Assembly (NCBI GenBank): GCA_963841325.1
Contig: CAWJBZ010000003.1
Span: forward strand, 40,256 to 104,255
Origin: CAVPPA01 sp963841325
GTDB lineage: Bacteria > Patescibacteriota > Saccharimonadia > Saccharimonadales > UBA4665
DNA length: 64,000 bases
Reading direction: 5' to 3'
Shown: positions 32,767 to 42,073 of the stretch, in pieces
How positions within the stretch are numbered: position 1 is the stretch's first letter
How the letters are laid out: the number at the start of each line of letters is the position of its first letter
The notes under the pieces: generated by a model
Told to the model about the DNA's origin: nothing
Databases searched by the model: none
The model's input: the letters and a program-made list of their open reading frames with translations, nothing else
Program-made: the position numbers and the translations under genes

Positions 32767-32919
32767 CTATCTAGTTACAAAAAAATAATAAGCCAAGCTT
32801 ACTAGTAAAAGGAATAACCCGCAGCAGACAAGACCGATGCCTAGCCCTACTGGTGAACCAAAGCCGTGCCATCGCTCTTGGTAGTCAAACCCTTTACGTT
32901 GAGGATGTTTGTCATCCAT
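32767..32919 (-). CDS. Small membrane protein, 50 aa
   Basis: ATG at 32919 with GGAGG six to seven nt upstream. It encodes a polar, aromatic start (MDDKHPQRKGFDYQERWHGF) and one membrane helix (about 24-47, GLGIGLVCCGLFLLLVSLAY). The function is unknown. The start GFDYQERWHG resembles the short N-terminal tail of other single-helix proteins. The 160 nt behind it, up to the reductase gene at 33082-33867, hold no other ORF. Confidence 0.65.
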   Translation of the reverse strand: MDDKHPQRKGFDYQERWHGFGSPVGLGIGLVCCGLFLLLVSLAYYFFVTR

Positions 32920-33081
32920 ATACGCCTCCATACTTACATTAATAAGATGAAGTTAAAGATTATGATAATAATTATTAAAGTAACTTCACTCTTTTTATAG
33001 CATTAAAATAGATTTGATACAATTTATGGAATCTATTCTAGTATATTAATTACAGTATTTCTTCAAGGATGGTTATTGGGT

Positions 33082-33867
33082 TTAGGCACGCAAACTATCT
33101 AAAGTCTGCATATCCGCTGCGTTAATTACGAAGTCAAAAATATCAGAGTTTTCAATGATCCGTTTTTGATGCTGTGATTTGGGAATAACTATCATGTTTT
33201 TTTGGAGTGCCCAGCGTAGTAAAATCTGGGCAGCTGATTTTTGATAGTGCTTGGCAATTTCAACTACTTCGGCATTACCAAGCTTCTTCCCCCGAGTTAA
33301 CGGGCTATAAGCTTCGAAGGCGATGTTTTGCTGTTGGCATAAGTCGTAAACTTCCCGGTTGTAACCAAAAACCGAGCAACGCATTTGGTTGACACTTGGC
33401 GGTATGGTAGCAATTGTTAGAATATTTCGTAGCTGTTGAGCATTATAATTACTAACCCCGATGGATCTGACTTTTCCGGATTTATAAATGGCTTCCATTT
33501 TTCTCCATATCCGTTTGTTGAGACCTGGTAATGGAAAATGCACTAAGTATAGATCGATATATTCCAGGCCGAGTTTCTGTAGGCTAATTTCAAAAGCATT
33601 CTCGACATGAGCAAAGTCTAATGGAAAAAGTTTAGTAGTAATCCAGATTTTGTCTCTTGGAATGCCGCTTTCGCGAACAGCTTTACCGACCGATGGCTCA
33701 TTGTTATAAAATTTGGCTGTGTCAATCTGCCGATAGCCAGCCTGGAGTGCCCAGCTAACTGCTTCAACTGTCGCTCGACCATCGGGGACTTGGTAGACCC
33801 CAAAACCTAAATGCGGCATCTTAGTTTTGTTATTGAGCGTGATCGTACTATCGATCTTCAAGTCCAT
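33082..33867 (-). CDS. Aldo/keto reductase
   Basis: NADPH-dependent carbonyl reductase with a TIM-barrel fold, 261 aa. The catalytic tetrad is visible: Asp in IDTAKFY, Tyr in KFYNNEPSVG, Lys in ITTKLFP and His in YLVHFPLPG. The cofactor-binding end reads VIPKSQHQKRIIENSDIFDF. I chose the ATG at 33867 because GGAGG lies 8 nt before it; the upstream in-frame ATG overlaps that site. The substrate is unknown. It most resembles the 2,5-diketogluconate reductase/YvgN group. Confidence 0.92.
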   Translation of the reverse strand: MDLKIDSTITLNNKTKMPHLGFGVYQVPDGRATVEAVSWALQAGYRQIDTAKFYNNEPSVGKAVRESGIPRDKIWITTKLFPLDFAHVENAFEISLQKLGLEYIDLYLVHFPLPGLNKRIWRKMEAIYKSGKVRSIGVSNYNAQQLRNILTIATIPPSVNQMRCSVFGYNREVYDLCQQQNIAFEAYSPLTRGKKLGNAEVVEIAKHYQKSAAQILLRWALQKNMIVIPKSQHQKRIIENSDIFDFVINAADMQTLDSLRA

Positions 33868-33952
33868 TAGAACATCCTCCATATCTAATTAACTATAGCA
33901 AACTCGGACATTGCCCTGATCTAGCTAGACAATCAAACGAGCTGACTGAAGA

Positions 33953-34369
33953 CTATGGATCGACTACGATACTGCCCTGCCAGGTTGGATTAATCTCGTC
34001 GTAGTAGTAAATCGTCCGCGCTTTGGTAAAGATAAAACTATAGGTCTGCTTATAGCCGAGTGCTTTTGGAGCAATTAAAGCCGGTAGATCACTATGGGTC
34101 GGATACGGATCGGCAGCAATTTGATGAGGAGCCTGGTCGTAGTTTACCCAGATTACTTTTGTACCCACCTGCACTTTAAGGGTTGACGGTATAAAGCCAT
34201 TGGCTGTTATTTCAACGGTGGCAATCGGAGCGGGCGGTATTACTTCTTTGGATGGGAAGATGGCATGAACTAGCAGAAAACCACCAATCACCATCACCGC
34301 CAGCATTACTATCAAAATGAGTAATAAACGTTTTGGTAAAAGACGAAAATGTTCAAACAGCCAGTTCAT
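33953..34369 (-). CDS. Membrane-anchored cupredoxin-like protein lacking copper ligands
   Basis: A 138-aa protein with one N-terminal membrane helix (about 13-38) and a cupredoxin domain (VEITANGFIPSTLKVQVGTKVIWVN). The first ligand His is present (H82 in APHQI). The usual C-terminal C-x2-H-P-x-M loop is DEINPTW (124-130), so Cys, His and Met are replaced by Asp, Asn and Trp. It probably does not bind type 1 copper and may be a structural or binding module. It overlaps the 1042-aa surface protein gene by 4 nt, so the two are made together. Confidence 0.8.
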   Translation of the reverse strand: MNWLFEHFRLLPKRLLLILIVMLAVMVIGGFLLVHAIFPSKEVIPPAPIATVEITANGFIPSTLKVQVGTKVIWVNYDQAPHQIAADPYPTHSDLPALIAPKALGYKQTYSFIFTKARTIYYYDEINPTWQGSIVVDP

Positions 34370-37300
34370 GGTTTGTCTTCCTTTTTACTCTCTGATGATA
34401 CATCTGGACTAATAATCGTCCCGGGAACGAGTCTTGAAGATCCATTACCGTCAGACTCTATGGTCGAAAGGATGGTCTCTAAATTAGGTTTAGTCGGAGT
34501 CAGGTAGCTTAATTTCGACCGCCTGAGGTAGAAAAGAACTACAATTGGAGCTCCCAGGATTAACCCGCTGCCTACGAACGCATCTGTCAGGCGGGTCGAT
34601 AAACTAAGGGTTTTGGTTTGCGGTTTACTACTGGGTGTAGTACTGCTGGCAGCTGGGTTATCACTCACCGGATTGGCTGCAGTGGGGTTATAACTCTGAC
34701 TGGAACCGCTAGTTGAGTTTGTAGATGCATCCGTACCACTACCGACACTAGTAGTATTTTCCAGTAGGGGGTTTGATGATTGGTTGGTGCTCTTACTACT
34801 ACCACCCCCACTAGTATTTGGCAGTGTAGTTGCAGTAACTGGTGCCGAAGCAGTACTCAAGCTTGGACTAGCTCCGTTTACCGCTATGACTATATAAGTA
34901 TAGGAGGTATTGGGTGTTAAGCCGGAATCACCAAAGCTTAAAGTGGTAGTCGTGCTAATAACCTGACCATTTCTTTCAATTTGATACAGCTTAATCCCGC
35001 TTTGAGGATCTGTCGCAGCGGACCAAGTCAGATTAATTTGACTCGAAGAAACGGCTACTGCTACTAGATTAGTTGGAGCAGATGGCGGTGTGGTGCTCTG
35101 TACGGGTGGCGTAGTGACATCTACGGTAGCTGGATTACCGGCAGTATTATCATTAGTAACTGCTATCACCGTAAAGGTATAGTGGGTATTTGGTGTCAGA
35201 TTAGTGACCGTATAGCTAGTAGAAGTTAATTGGTCAATAACAATGCTATTTTCCTGCACAATATAATGACTAATCGAGCAAGGAGATTTGGCCGATACCG
35301 CACTCCAACTTAAGGCAACGCTAGTGCCATCGGCATTAGCATTAGCCACAAAATTAGCTGGTGCAGCCGGGGTAGCACAATCAAGCCCTAGGGTAGCCTG
35401 GGTAAAAGCGGATGAGTCAGCCGAAGACCGTCCGGCCGTATCCGTCGCAAACAGAATGTAACTATAGGTGGTAGCCGGGTTAAGGCCGGTATCGGTGTAA
35501 TTTGTCTGCCCTTTAGCGGTCTGACCGACCTCGCTGCCGTTACGTTCAATATGGTAAACCAGTTCTGAGGCTGGATCACCATTAGTTCCGGGTACTGATG
35601 CTGTCCAGGTTAAGCTTATGCTGGTAGAAGTTTGACTGGGGCTGCTGATATTAGTCGGAGCATGAGGTGCTTGTGGCGGGGGTGGTTGGGGTACATCTAA
35701 GGATACCGTTAAGGTGTTGTTGTTATAGTTTGATTCGGTAATGGTACTTTGGTAATTAACATAACCTTCCAAAGTATGGTTACCGGCGGTGGCTATCCAA
35801 TAAGCGTTACTATTTAATCCCTGATCATTGGATAGGGTAGCGGTGGCCCCGACGTTGAGTCCAGCGCTATAATCATTTTCCCAAGTAACTTTAGTGCCAT
35901 CAATTAAAAATTCACCTTCGATAGGAGTACCACTTGGTACAACTGCAGTGCCCTGATTTTTGATTACCATACTAAAGGACACGTGGTCGTTAACTGCCGG
36001 TGCCGGCGGATTTATAATTAGACTTTGGACGATTAAATCTGGTAATTGGGGTGGCGGGGGTGTTACGTAAGTGAAGCTTCCAGTAGCAGAATCACCGCCA
36101 ATATTAACGACAACCGATACACCGCCGGCAGCGTGAGCTGGTGTGGTTACTGTTACCGTGTTACCTGATCTAGAAATGCCGGTTCCATTATCGCTCCCGA
36201 AGGTTACGCTACTCGGTGTGCCAGATGGAAAATTAGCAATAGTAATGGTCACTGTATCGCCACCACTAGTTAAGCCGGTACTGGGGCTGACTGACGTAAC
36301 GCTCGGTGACGGAGAAGTAGAACCGGCTATCGGGTTGGCCAGCAGGCCGGCTGACAAACCGTCTAACGTGGCTAGCGTTTGGGTATTATAGTTACTCGGT
36401 AGTTCAACCGCATTAGCACCCATGGCTATAGCCCACTGCACGGTAGTCGTTAAATTACCAACAGAATTGGGGCTAGCCGTTTGGAAGGTCATATCCGGGC
36501 CTTCGTGGTCCATATCGTAGTACAGGTTACCGGATTGGTTTTGCTCACCGACATAGGTATCACGGATAGAATTATTTTCGATAGTGCATTGGCTACCTAA
36601 GACCGCCCGACAGTGTTGCATGACCGATGCCGTAAAAGTTTCACCGGGCTGACTGGACTGCGTGGTAGCGTTAGTCCACGGCTTGAACGGGTTAAATGAC
36701 AGACTGAGGTGCGTTTGCTTCCAGGCAGTGGAATTATCGACTTCATCATTTAAGCAGTTCTCGTCAGCCTGAACGGAGTACGGCGAGCCGGTATAATTCG
36801 GCTGCGGATCGGTTGTCGAGGTATAGTAAAGAATCTGGCCTAAGTTAGAATCATCGCGCATGAATGGTTCGGCAAAGGTGGTCATACACTGCGCGATAGT
36901 CACATCGTGAAGGAGGGGTTCACTGTCATAGGTATAACCTAACGGATCGGTAGCACTAGCTAGTTCAGTCATAAAAGTCTTGTAAGCGTTGTCGTAGTCG
37001 GCTGTCCAGAACGGCCCGAATGTGCCACACGGTGAGCCTTGATTATTACAGGTATTGACCGGGTTCCAGCCATCTATGGTTTTAGCCCAGTTTGGCGCAT
37101 CAATACCAGCAAAGATACGCACTTTAACTTCTAGTTGATTGCTATGACTTTTGTTATAGGCCGCTACTGCCGATAAAGCATTATCAAGCTGATTTGGGTG
37201 GACTATCGGACCGCCTTGGGTTGGTTGTAGCTGAGCCCAACTAATATTAGCCACCACTCCGTTCAGGGCCGCCACACCGGCTCCGCTGGGTACACTATAG

Positions 37301-37494
37301 CTGGCGCTGCCTAGTGATCCTCTGTCTAAAATTCCTTGAATAGGAGTCTTAAGGGTAGTGGAAGCGCTTGAGATAAACAACAGTATTGAACCGGCGGCAG
37401 CAAACATAACAACAAAAGTTATCAGGTAAATATGGGGCAATTGTTTCAGCCAAGAGCCGCTAGATTTAAACCAATGTTTTATTAACCGACCCAT
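34366..37494 (-). CDS. Large modular surface protein (catalytic-like head, IPT, CARDB, three Fn3)
   Basis: A 1042-aa extracellular protein. The signal/anchor helix is at about 22-44. The N-terminal 340-residue domain looks like a glycoside-hydrolase-type barrel (NISWAQLQP, RIFAGIDAPNW), but I cannot assign its active site. An IPT/TIG domain (about 392-475), a CARDB domain (about 485-600) and three fibronectin type III repeats (about 610-700, 705-795, 800-890) follow. A Ser/Thr/Asn-rich stalk leads to a second membrane helix (about 970-992) and a short cytoplasmic tail. A role in host or surface attachment is inferred. Confidence 0.8.
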   Translation of the reverse strand: MGRLIKHWFKSSGSWLKQLPHIYLITFVVMFAAAGSILLFISSASTTLKTPIQGILDRGSLGSASYSVPSGAGVAALNGVVANISWAQLQPTQGGPIVHPNQLDNALSAVAAYNKSHSNQLEVKVRIFAGIDAPNWAKTIDGWNPVNTCNNQGSPCGTFGPFWTADYDNAYKTFMTELASATDPLGYTYDSEPLLHDVTIAQCMTTFAEPFMRDDSNLGQILYYTSTTDPQPNYTGSPYSVQADENCLNDEVDNSTAWKQTHLSLSFNPFKPWTNATTQSSQPGETFTASVMQHCRAVLGSQCTIENNSIRDTYVGEQNQSGNLYYDMDHEGPDMTFQTASPNSVGNLTTTVQWAIAMGANAVELPSNYNTQTLATLDGLSAGLLANPIAGSTSPSPSVTSVSPSTGLTSGGDTVTITIANFPSGTPSSVTFGSDNGTGISRSGNTVTVTTPAHAAGGVSVVVNIGGDSATGSFTYVTPPPPQLPDLIVQSLIINPPAPAVNDHVSFSMVIKNQGTAVVPSGTPIEGEFLIDGTKVTWENDYSAGLNVGATATLSNDQGLNSNAYWIATAGNHTLEGYVNYQSTITESNYNNNTLTVSLDVPQPPPPQAPHAPTNISSPSQTSTSISLTWTASVPGTNGDPASELVYHIERNGSEVGQTAKGQTNYTDTGLNPATTYSYILFATDTAGRSSADSSAFTQATLGLDCATPAAPANFVANANADGTSVALSWSAVSAKSPCSISHYIVQENSIVIDQLTSTSYTVTNLTPNTHYTFTVIAVTNDNTAGNPATVDVTTPPVQSTTPPSAPTNLVAVAVSSSQINLTWSAATDPQSGIKLYQIERNGQVISTTTTLSFGDSGLTPNTSYTYIVIAVNGASPSLSTASAPVTATTLPNTSGGGSSKSTNQSSNPLLENTTSVGSGTDASTNSTSGSSQSYNPTAANPVSDNPAASSTTPSSKPQTKTLSLSTRLTDAFVGSGLILGAPIVVLFYLRRSKLSYLTPTKPNLETILSTIESDGNGSSRLVPGTIISPDVSSESKKEDKP

Positions 37495-37653
37495 TTAGAT
37501 TTGTCTAAAGTTTAGGTTCATACTATTACTTAAATATACCAAAAATATGCAGATATTAGCTAAAGCATAAGTATTACAGCAATGAAATACCAATTATTCA
37601 GATGCCCAGTGAAATTTCTTTTTTATGATGTAACCTTCTAGAATACAACTTAT

Positions 37654-38307
37654 ATGGTACCGACTAAAAGAAATAATTCTCAATTAATATTTTCATTATT
37701 GTTGCCATCGTGGCTTAGCGGAATGATAGCAATAATTATCGGGCTGGCAATATTTGTCGGGCCTTTATTGTTATTACACTACGGTTCAACGACACAACAA
37801 GGAATTATCGGGCTAAATGCTGCTTACCAGCACAGCTCACTGACTGTCATAGAGCAGGCTGTCAGTTCGCATTTTCTTGGAAATCAACTAGTTGGTCGCA
37901 TTGTATTCATCGCTTTTTGGGGAGCCGTAGGATTAGTGGTTTATCTGCTAGTAGCGGGTATTTTCCGGCAGATTAAAGATATTGTCGCGTTAGTTGAACA
38001 ATTGGGTTACGTCCACGCCGTGCGCCATCAACTTATCCGGTATCACATTATGCGTGGATTGTTGCGTATTGTTGCGGTAATTGCTTGGTGCTTATTGTTG
38101 CCCTTGCTCATTTACCGGCTGATACCCTATGGCATTGCCGCGGCGCATACCAGCACCATCAACAGCTCATCTATCAACAATTGGCTACTTAGCCTATTGT
38201 TTTGTTTAGGCTGCATGCTGGCTATTCACGCTTTAACCGTTTTTTTAAGACTAATGGTGCTTCGGCCCAGGCTATTCGGCAGTAGCTCGGTTATATATGA
38301 AGAATAA
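37654..38307 (+). CDS. Integral membrane protein, about four helices
   Basis: Unknown family, 217 aa. Hydrophobic helices lie near 20-43, 78-103, 126-150 and 182-208, with a short extracellular loop between helices 1 and 2 and a basic cytoplasmic loop (RQIKDIVALVEQLGYVHAVR). It is encoded alone on the plus strand, convergent with folC. No catalytic motif is visible. Confidence 0.65.
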   Translation: MVPTKRNNSQLIFSLLLPSWLSGMIAIIIGLAIFVGPLLLLHYGSTTQQGIIGLNAAYQHSSLTVIEQAVSSHFLGNQLVGRIVFIAFWGAVGLVVYLLVAGIFRQIKDIVALVEQLGYVHAVRHQLIRYHIMRGLLRIVAVIAWCLLLPLLIYRLIPYGIAAAHTSTINSSSINNWLLSLLFCLGCMLAIHALTVFLRLMVLRPRLFGSSSVIYEE

Positions 38308-38344
38308 ATTTCAGTCAGTCTTAATGCGGATTGGACTATATCCG

Positions 38345-39625
38345 TTAATTAGGCTTTACTAAGGGTGGTAAGCGACGTAATTGGCCTAATAAATGGAATG
38401 AGCCAATGATCACTACTACATTCCCTGGTGAAGCCAGTAAAGTATCCACCGCTGTTTGTTGATCGGGTATGGTTCTGACGGGTATATTAGTGAGCCTATT
38501 AACTGTATCAGCTAATTTCTTAGGGTGATGGGTAGACGTTTGTTTATGTCGGGAGTGGATGGTCGTCACAATAACGTCGCTGGCTACTTGGCTTAAGGTT
38601 GGTAAAGCCCGCTGGAAGTCCTGGTTACGTTTGGAGCCAATTAGTATAGTCGGCCTAACGCCGGGATAAAGTAGCCTGAAGCTGCTTGCAAAAACCTTCA
38701 TTTTCTGGACATTGTGTGCTCCATCCATGACAATCGTTTTTGGCCCAATACGCCGTATATCCATGCGCCCCGGGATAGACAGTAACTGGGTTTTATGTAA
38801 GGCATCGGTATTAAGTGGCGGTAGTCGGTCACGCGACTGCAAAAAACAATAGACTTTGTAAGCTAACCACCAATTTTGTTGTTGATAAGCCGGCATTGAC
38901 TGCATCTCCCGATTATTGAGCCGATTCTCTACACCATCGTGAACAATAGTTAATGCTGCTGCTTGTTGGTCTACCCAGGCTTGTGCAACCGCCATGATAG
39001 AACGCGCTTGAGCAAACATGAAAACTGAGTTATGAGGATGAACTATGCCTATTTTATGCCACGTAATAGCTGACAGACTATTACCAAGAAGGTGGGTATG
39101 ATCAAGTCCGATGTTAGTTATGACGCAAACTTTATCGGCACGGGTCACGATATTGGTCGCGTCAAACCGTCCGCCAATACCGGTTTCCACAACCGCGTAA
39201 TCCACACCGTTACTGACAAACGTCCAAAGTGCAAATGCCAAAAGTAGCTCAAAATATGACGGTCGTATAGGAACTGTCTGAACAATTTCAAGAAAATGTT
39301 CTAGTTCGGTACAAAACTGGCGGTCAGCCATCGGCTGGCCGTTGATTTGGACTCTCTCGGTCAGACTATCGACATGTGGCGAGATAGTCAGACCAACTTT
39401 TTGGCCACTAGCCTTTAACAAAGCAGCTATATAATATGCAGTCGATGTCTTACCGCTTGTGCCGGCAATATGGATAACTTTAAGTTTGTCTTGTGGATTA
39501 CCAAGAATTTGCATCAACGGCTTGAAGCGCGCTAGTGTTTCAGTTTGGTCACCCAATCTTGTGGCCAATGCTAAATAAGACAATAGGGCTGCATCAGCAT
39601 CCGGAATTGTCCTAATTTTTGGCAT
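38345..39625 (-). CDS. folC: Folylpolyglutamate synthase / dihydrofolate synthase
   Basis: A Mur-ligase-fold enzyme that adds glutamate to folates, 426 aa. It shows P-loop HIAGTSGKTSTAYYI (usually GTNGKGS), the folate site TISPHVDSLTERVQING, the conserved ETGIGGRFDATN and ITNIGLDHTHLLG, and GRMDIRR plus MDGAHNVQKM. The P-loop change of N to S and G to T is unusual but keeps the Lys. It would supply polyglutamated folate for folD and glyA. Confidence 0.92.
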   Translation of the reverse strand: MPKIRTIPDADAALLSYLALATRLGDQTETLARFKPLMQILGNPQDKLKVIHIAGTSGKTSTAYYIAALLKASGQKVGLTISPHVDSLTERVQINGQPMADRQFCTELEHFLEIVQTVPIRPSYFELLLAFALWTFVSNGVDYAVVETGIGGRFDATNIVTRADKVCVITNIGLDHTHLLGNSLSAITWHKIGIVHPHNSVFMFAQARSIMAVAQAWVDQQAAALTIVHDGVENRLNNREMQSMPAYQQQNWWLAYKVYCFLQSRDRLPPLNTDALHKTQLLSIPGRMDIRRIGPKTIVMDGAHNVQKMKVFASSFRLLYPGVRPTILIGSKRNQDFQRALPTLSQVASDVIVTTIHSRHKQTSTHHPKKLADTVNRLTNIPVRTIPDQQTAVDTLLASPGNVVVIIGSFHLLGQLRRLPPLVKPN

Positions 39626-39746
39626 TTTTTACTCCATCAGTAACTGATAAGATTAGTATACAGGCAACTGGGCTGTATAGGTGTTTATTATTTTTTCTAG
39701 CAGAACAATTGCTTTTATGCCACTTTATAACAATAATAGGTTAGCT

Positions 39747-39821
39747 GCTCCCGTGGTGAAATGGATATCACGATGGTCTTCGGAACCGTTGTTGGGGGTT
39801 CGAATCCCTTCGGGAGCGCCA
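39747..39821 (+). tRNA. tRNA-Arg (anticodon TCG)
   Basis: Acceptor GCTCCCG/CGGGAGC, anticodon stem ATGGT/ACCGT (with one T-G pair) and loop CTTCGGA, T-loop TTCGAAT, discriminator G, encoded CCA. Confidence 0.95.
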
Positions 39822-39835
39822 ATTTCAGAGTTTAT

Positions 39836-40534
39836 CTAGTCTGATTTTAATGATTCCTCAACTGCCTTAAGAAATCGTTGGCGTTCTTTAAACATGAAAA
39901 ACATATGACCATCCTGAAAAGCCATTAGTTTCGAATTTTTAATACCAACTTGTAGTTCTTGAACTAAATTACCCTGAACCAATTTATCTTTTTTACCATG
40001 CATAATAAAGGTCGGAATGCTTATATCAGTTAATTGATCGGCGCAATCATAAGCCGATGACGCATTGTTTTGGTGATTAAAGGCATAATACGGTTGCGGA
40101 TACTTACCTTTTAGAATCGGTAGTCTTGGTAGAAAATTAAAGATTATTCCCCGTCGCCAGGTCTTAACGACACGAGCAGAGGTAGATACTAGTATCAGGT
40201 TTTTTACCATATCCGGATGTTTGAGTGTCAGGTCCAAGGCTATACGACCACCCATTGATATTCCTAAAATGTTAGCTTTTGTGATATCAAGCGCTCTCAT
40301 TAGATCGGCAGTATCGGTGGCCATCATTTCAACTGAGTAAGGCAAATCGGGTTTTTCGGTGCGTCCGGCTCCACGGTTATCAAAAGCCAGCACCAAATTA
40401 TTTCTTGATAAAGCTTCAATTAACCAACCGTATTCAGAAATATCAGCAGCCAGGCCCATTATGAGCACTAGTGGTACTCCGCTACCATGTAGTTCATAAT
40501 AGAGAGCAATATCGTTAACTCTTACAATAGGCAT
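39836..40534 (-). CDS. Alpha/beta hydrolase
   Basis: A 232-aa member of the alpha/beta-hydrolase superfamily. The oxyanion region HGSGVPLVLIMGL, the FDNRGAGRTEKP strand, the nucleophile elbow LGISMGGRIAL (Ser near 94), the acid in MHGKKDKLV and the C-terminal catalytic His in DGHMFF are all visible. The substrate is unknown. Members with this pattern include esterases and BioH/3-oxoadipate lactonase relatives. Confidence 0.88.
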   Translation of the reverse strand: MPIVRVNDIALYYELHGSGVPLVLIMGLAADISEYGWLIEALSRNNLVLAFDNRGAGRTEKPDLPYSVEMMATDTADLMRALDITKANILGISMGGRIALDLTLKHPDMVKNLILVSTSARVVKTWRRGIIFNFLPRLPILKGKYPQPYYAFNHQNNASSAYDCADQLTDISIPTFIMHGKKDKLVQGNLVQELQVGIKNSKLMAFQDGHMFFMFKERQRFLKAVEESLKSD

Positions 40535-40633
40535 ATGATTAATGTTACCACTGTCGAGATAGTGGAATTTTCGATTAATAAATAGTTGTGATTTGAAATA
40601 ATTTAGCCTTATCTGATAGGATTAGACTGTTTT

Positions 40634-40710
<77 letters not shown>

Positions 40711-40741
40711 TTTTGATTATGCTTAAAGTACAATTGCCTTA

Positions 40742-41023
40742 ATGAAAAGTTATCGAGCCGGTTTTAGTGTAATTGAGGTTTTACTAATTCTGGTGGTGGT
40801 AATTGCGGTCAGTGGTATGGGATGGATAATGTATACCCATATTGAAGCATCTAAAAACTCAACCACAACTGGGGGCACATCCGATTCAAATCAAACTTCA
40901 TGCTCAATAAACGGTGTTCCTGAACAATTATGCGCAAGGGCCAAACAAGCAGGATATTATTGCCCATCATGGGACACTAAACCCGGTCAAGTTGCTCCTG
41001 AAATATGTTTCAAAGTGCAGTAA
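40742..41023 (+). CDS. Type IV pilin-like protein
   Basis: A 93-aa prepilin. The peptidase site is RAG^FSVIE with Phe at +1 and Glu at +5, followed by a hydrophobic helix (LLILVVVIAVSGMGWIMY). The short C-terminal domain contains four Cys residues (SCSI, LCAR, YCPS, ICFK) that could form disulfides. It is small for a major pilin and may be a minor pilin, consistent with pilB/pilC at the right end of the window. Confidence 0.8.
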   Translation: MKSYRAGFSVIEVLLILVVVIAVSGMGWIMYTHIEASKNSTTTGGTSDSNQTSCSINGVPEQLCARAKQAGYYCPSWDTKPGQVAPEICFKVQ

Positions 41024-41109
41024 TCGTTAGCCGAAGAACATTCAAAATTCTTTGTTTTCGCCACGTCAGTTTATAAATAATACTTACTCGGTCATTTATA
41101 ATTATCTTT

Positions 41110-41562
41110 ATGCCTGATAATGATCATCCATTAAGCCAAAAGGAATTCGATTATATCTATTCCAAAGTACCTCGTTTAACGGTAGAAATAATAGTTAAAG
41201 ATAAAGCTGGCAAAATATATCTAACACAAAGAGCGATAGAACCATGCAAGGATCAATGGCATCTGCCAGGAGGTACGGTTCGTTTTGGTGAGCCAATGCT
41301 TGAAGCCGTTAAGCGTATTGCTTTAAGGGAATTGGCAATCAAAGTAGTGGAAGCGACTAATAAAAGTTATATTGAATATCCCAGCCACTATACTCGCGGC
41401 CTAGATTCTCCAGTTGGAATAGTCTTTGAGGTAACTAAATACACGGGTAAAATAACAACCAACGCGGAAGCTGCCAAGGGTGGTTGGTTCAATCAATTAC
41501 CAACTAATATGCACGCTAATCAAGATACATACCTTTTAGAGAATAACTATCTTTGCCGGTAG
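41110..41562 (+). CDS. Nudix hydrolase, GDP-mannose hydrolase-like
   Basis: A 150-aa enzyme. The Nudix region GGTVRFGEPMLEAVKRIALRELAI has the modified pattern G-x5-E-x7-R-x4-REL. GDP-mannose mannosyl hydrolases share that deviation from the standard REUxEE box. The N-terminal SQKEFDYIYSKVPRLTVEIIV and WHLPGG also fit that subfamily. Sugar-nucleotide hydrolysis is the likely reaction. The 240 nt after it (41563-41802) hold only the promoter of the next small gene. Confidence 0.75.
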   Translation: MPDNDHPLSQKEFDYIYSKVPRLTVEIIVKDKAGKIYLTQRAIEPCKDQWHLPGGTVRFGEPMLEAVKRIALRELAIKVVEATNKSYIEYPSHYTRGLDSPVGIVFEVTKYTGKITTNAEAAKGGWFNQLPTNMHANQDTYLLENNYLCR

Positions 41563-41802
41563 ATGTTGCCCAGACAATATGTTTTTACATTATATCGGTG
41601 ACTTTATTGGTTCTGTGCTGTTCGTTATAGTAGCTAACCACACCTTATTCAAAGCATTGCACTATATTCATTACTGGGGTAAATCTCCCGGTTGATACCT
41701 AGAGATTATTTAGTATCGAGTTGTATTTTGGTAATAATGTGTCAATTCTTGCTGCGATTAAGTACTTTTGGGTTATAATGACTCGAAATTAGTGAGGTAA
41801 TT

Positions 41803-41970
41803 ATGGATCAAGATTCTCAACAGCCCCAAAAGCCAACCAAAGCTTACGGTAAGCGCCCCATTTGGCAGTGGGTATTGCTTTATGTGATCATCGCTATCAT
41901 TGTGTACGGCCTGATTTATTACTTCTTTATCCGTAAAACTGGTGGCAGTACCTCAACTTACACTTATTAG
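41803..41970 (+). CDS. Small membrane protein, 55 aa
   Basis: ATG with GAGGT 5 nt before it and a TATAAT at 41774-41779. A hydrophilic Gln/Pro/Lys-rich start (MDQDSQQPQKPTKAYGKRP) is followed by one membrane helix (about 22-43, WVLLYVIIAIIVYGLIYYFF) and a short Gly/Ser/Thr/Tyr tail. The function is unknown. The clean promoter and ribosome site support a real gene. Confidence 0.7.
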   Translation: MDQDSQQPQKPTKAYGKRPIWQWVLLYVIIAIIVYGLIYYFFIRKTGGSTSTYTY

Positions 41971-42073
41971 CTTCATATTCCCGGCAACCATTACCAAACA
42001 ATAGTGATACGATATTGCAACTTTAATTCAGATGAGCTATTAGATGGTTGAGATCTAGAATAAATCTCTACCC

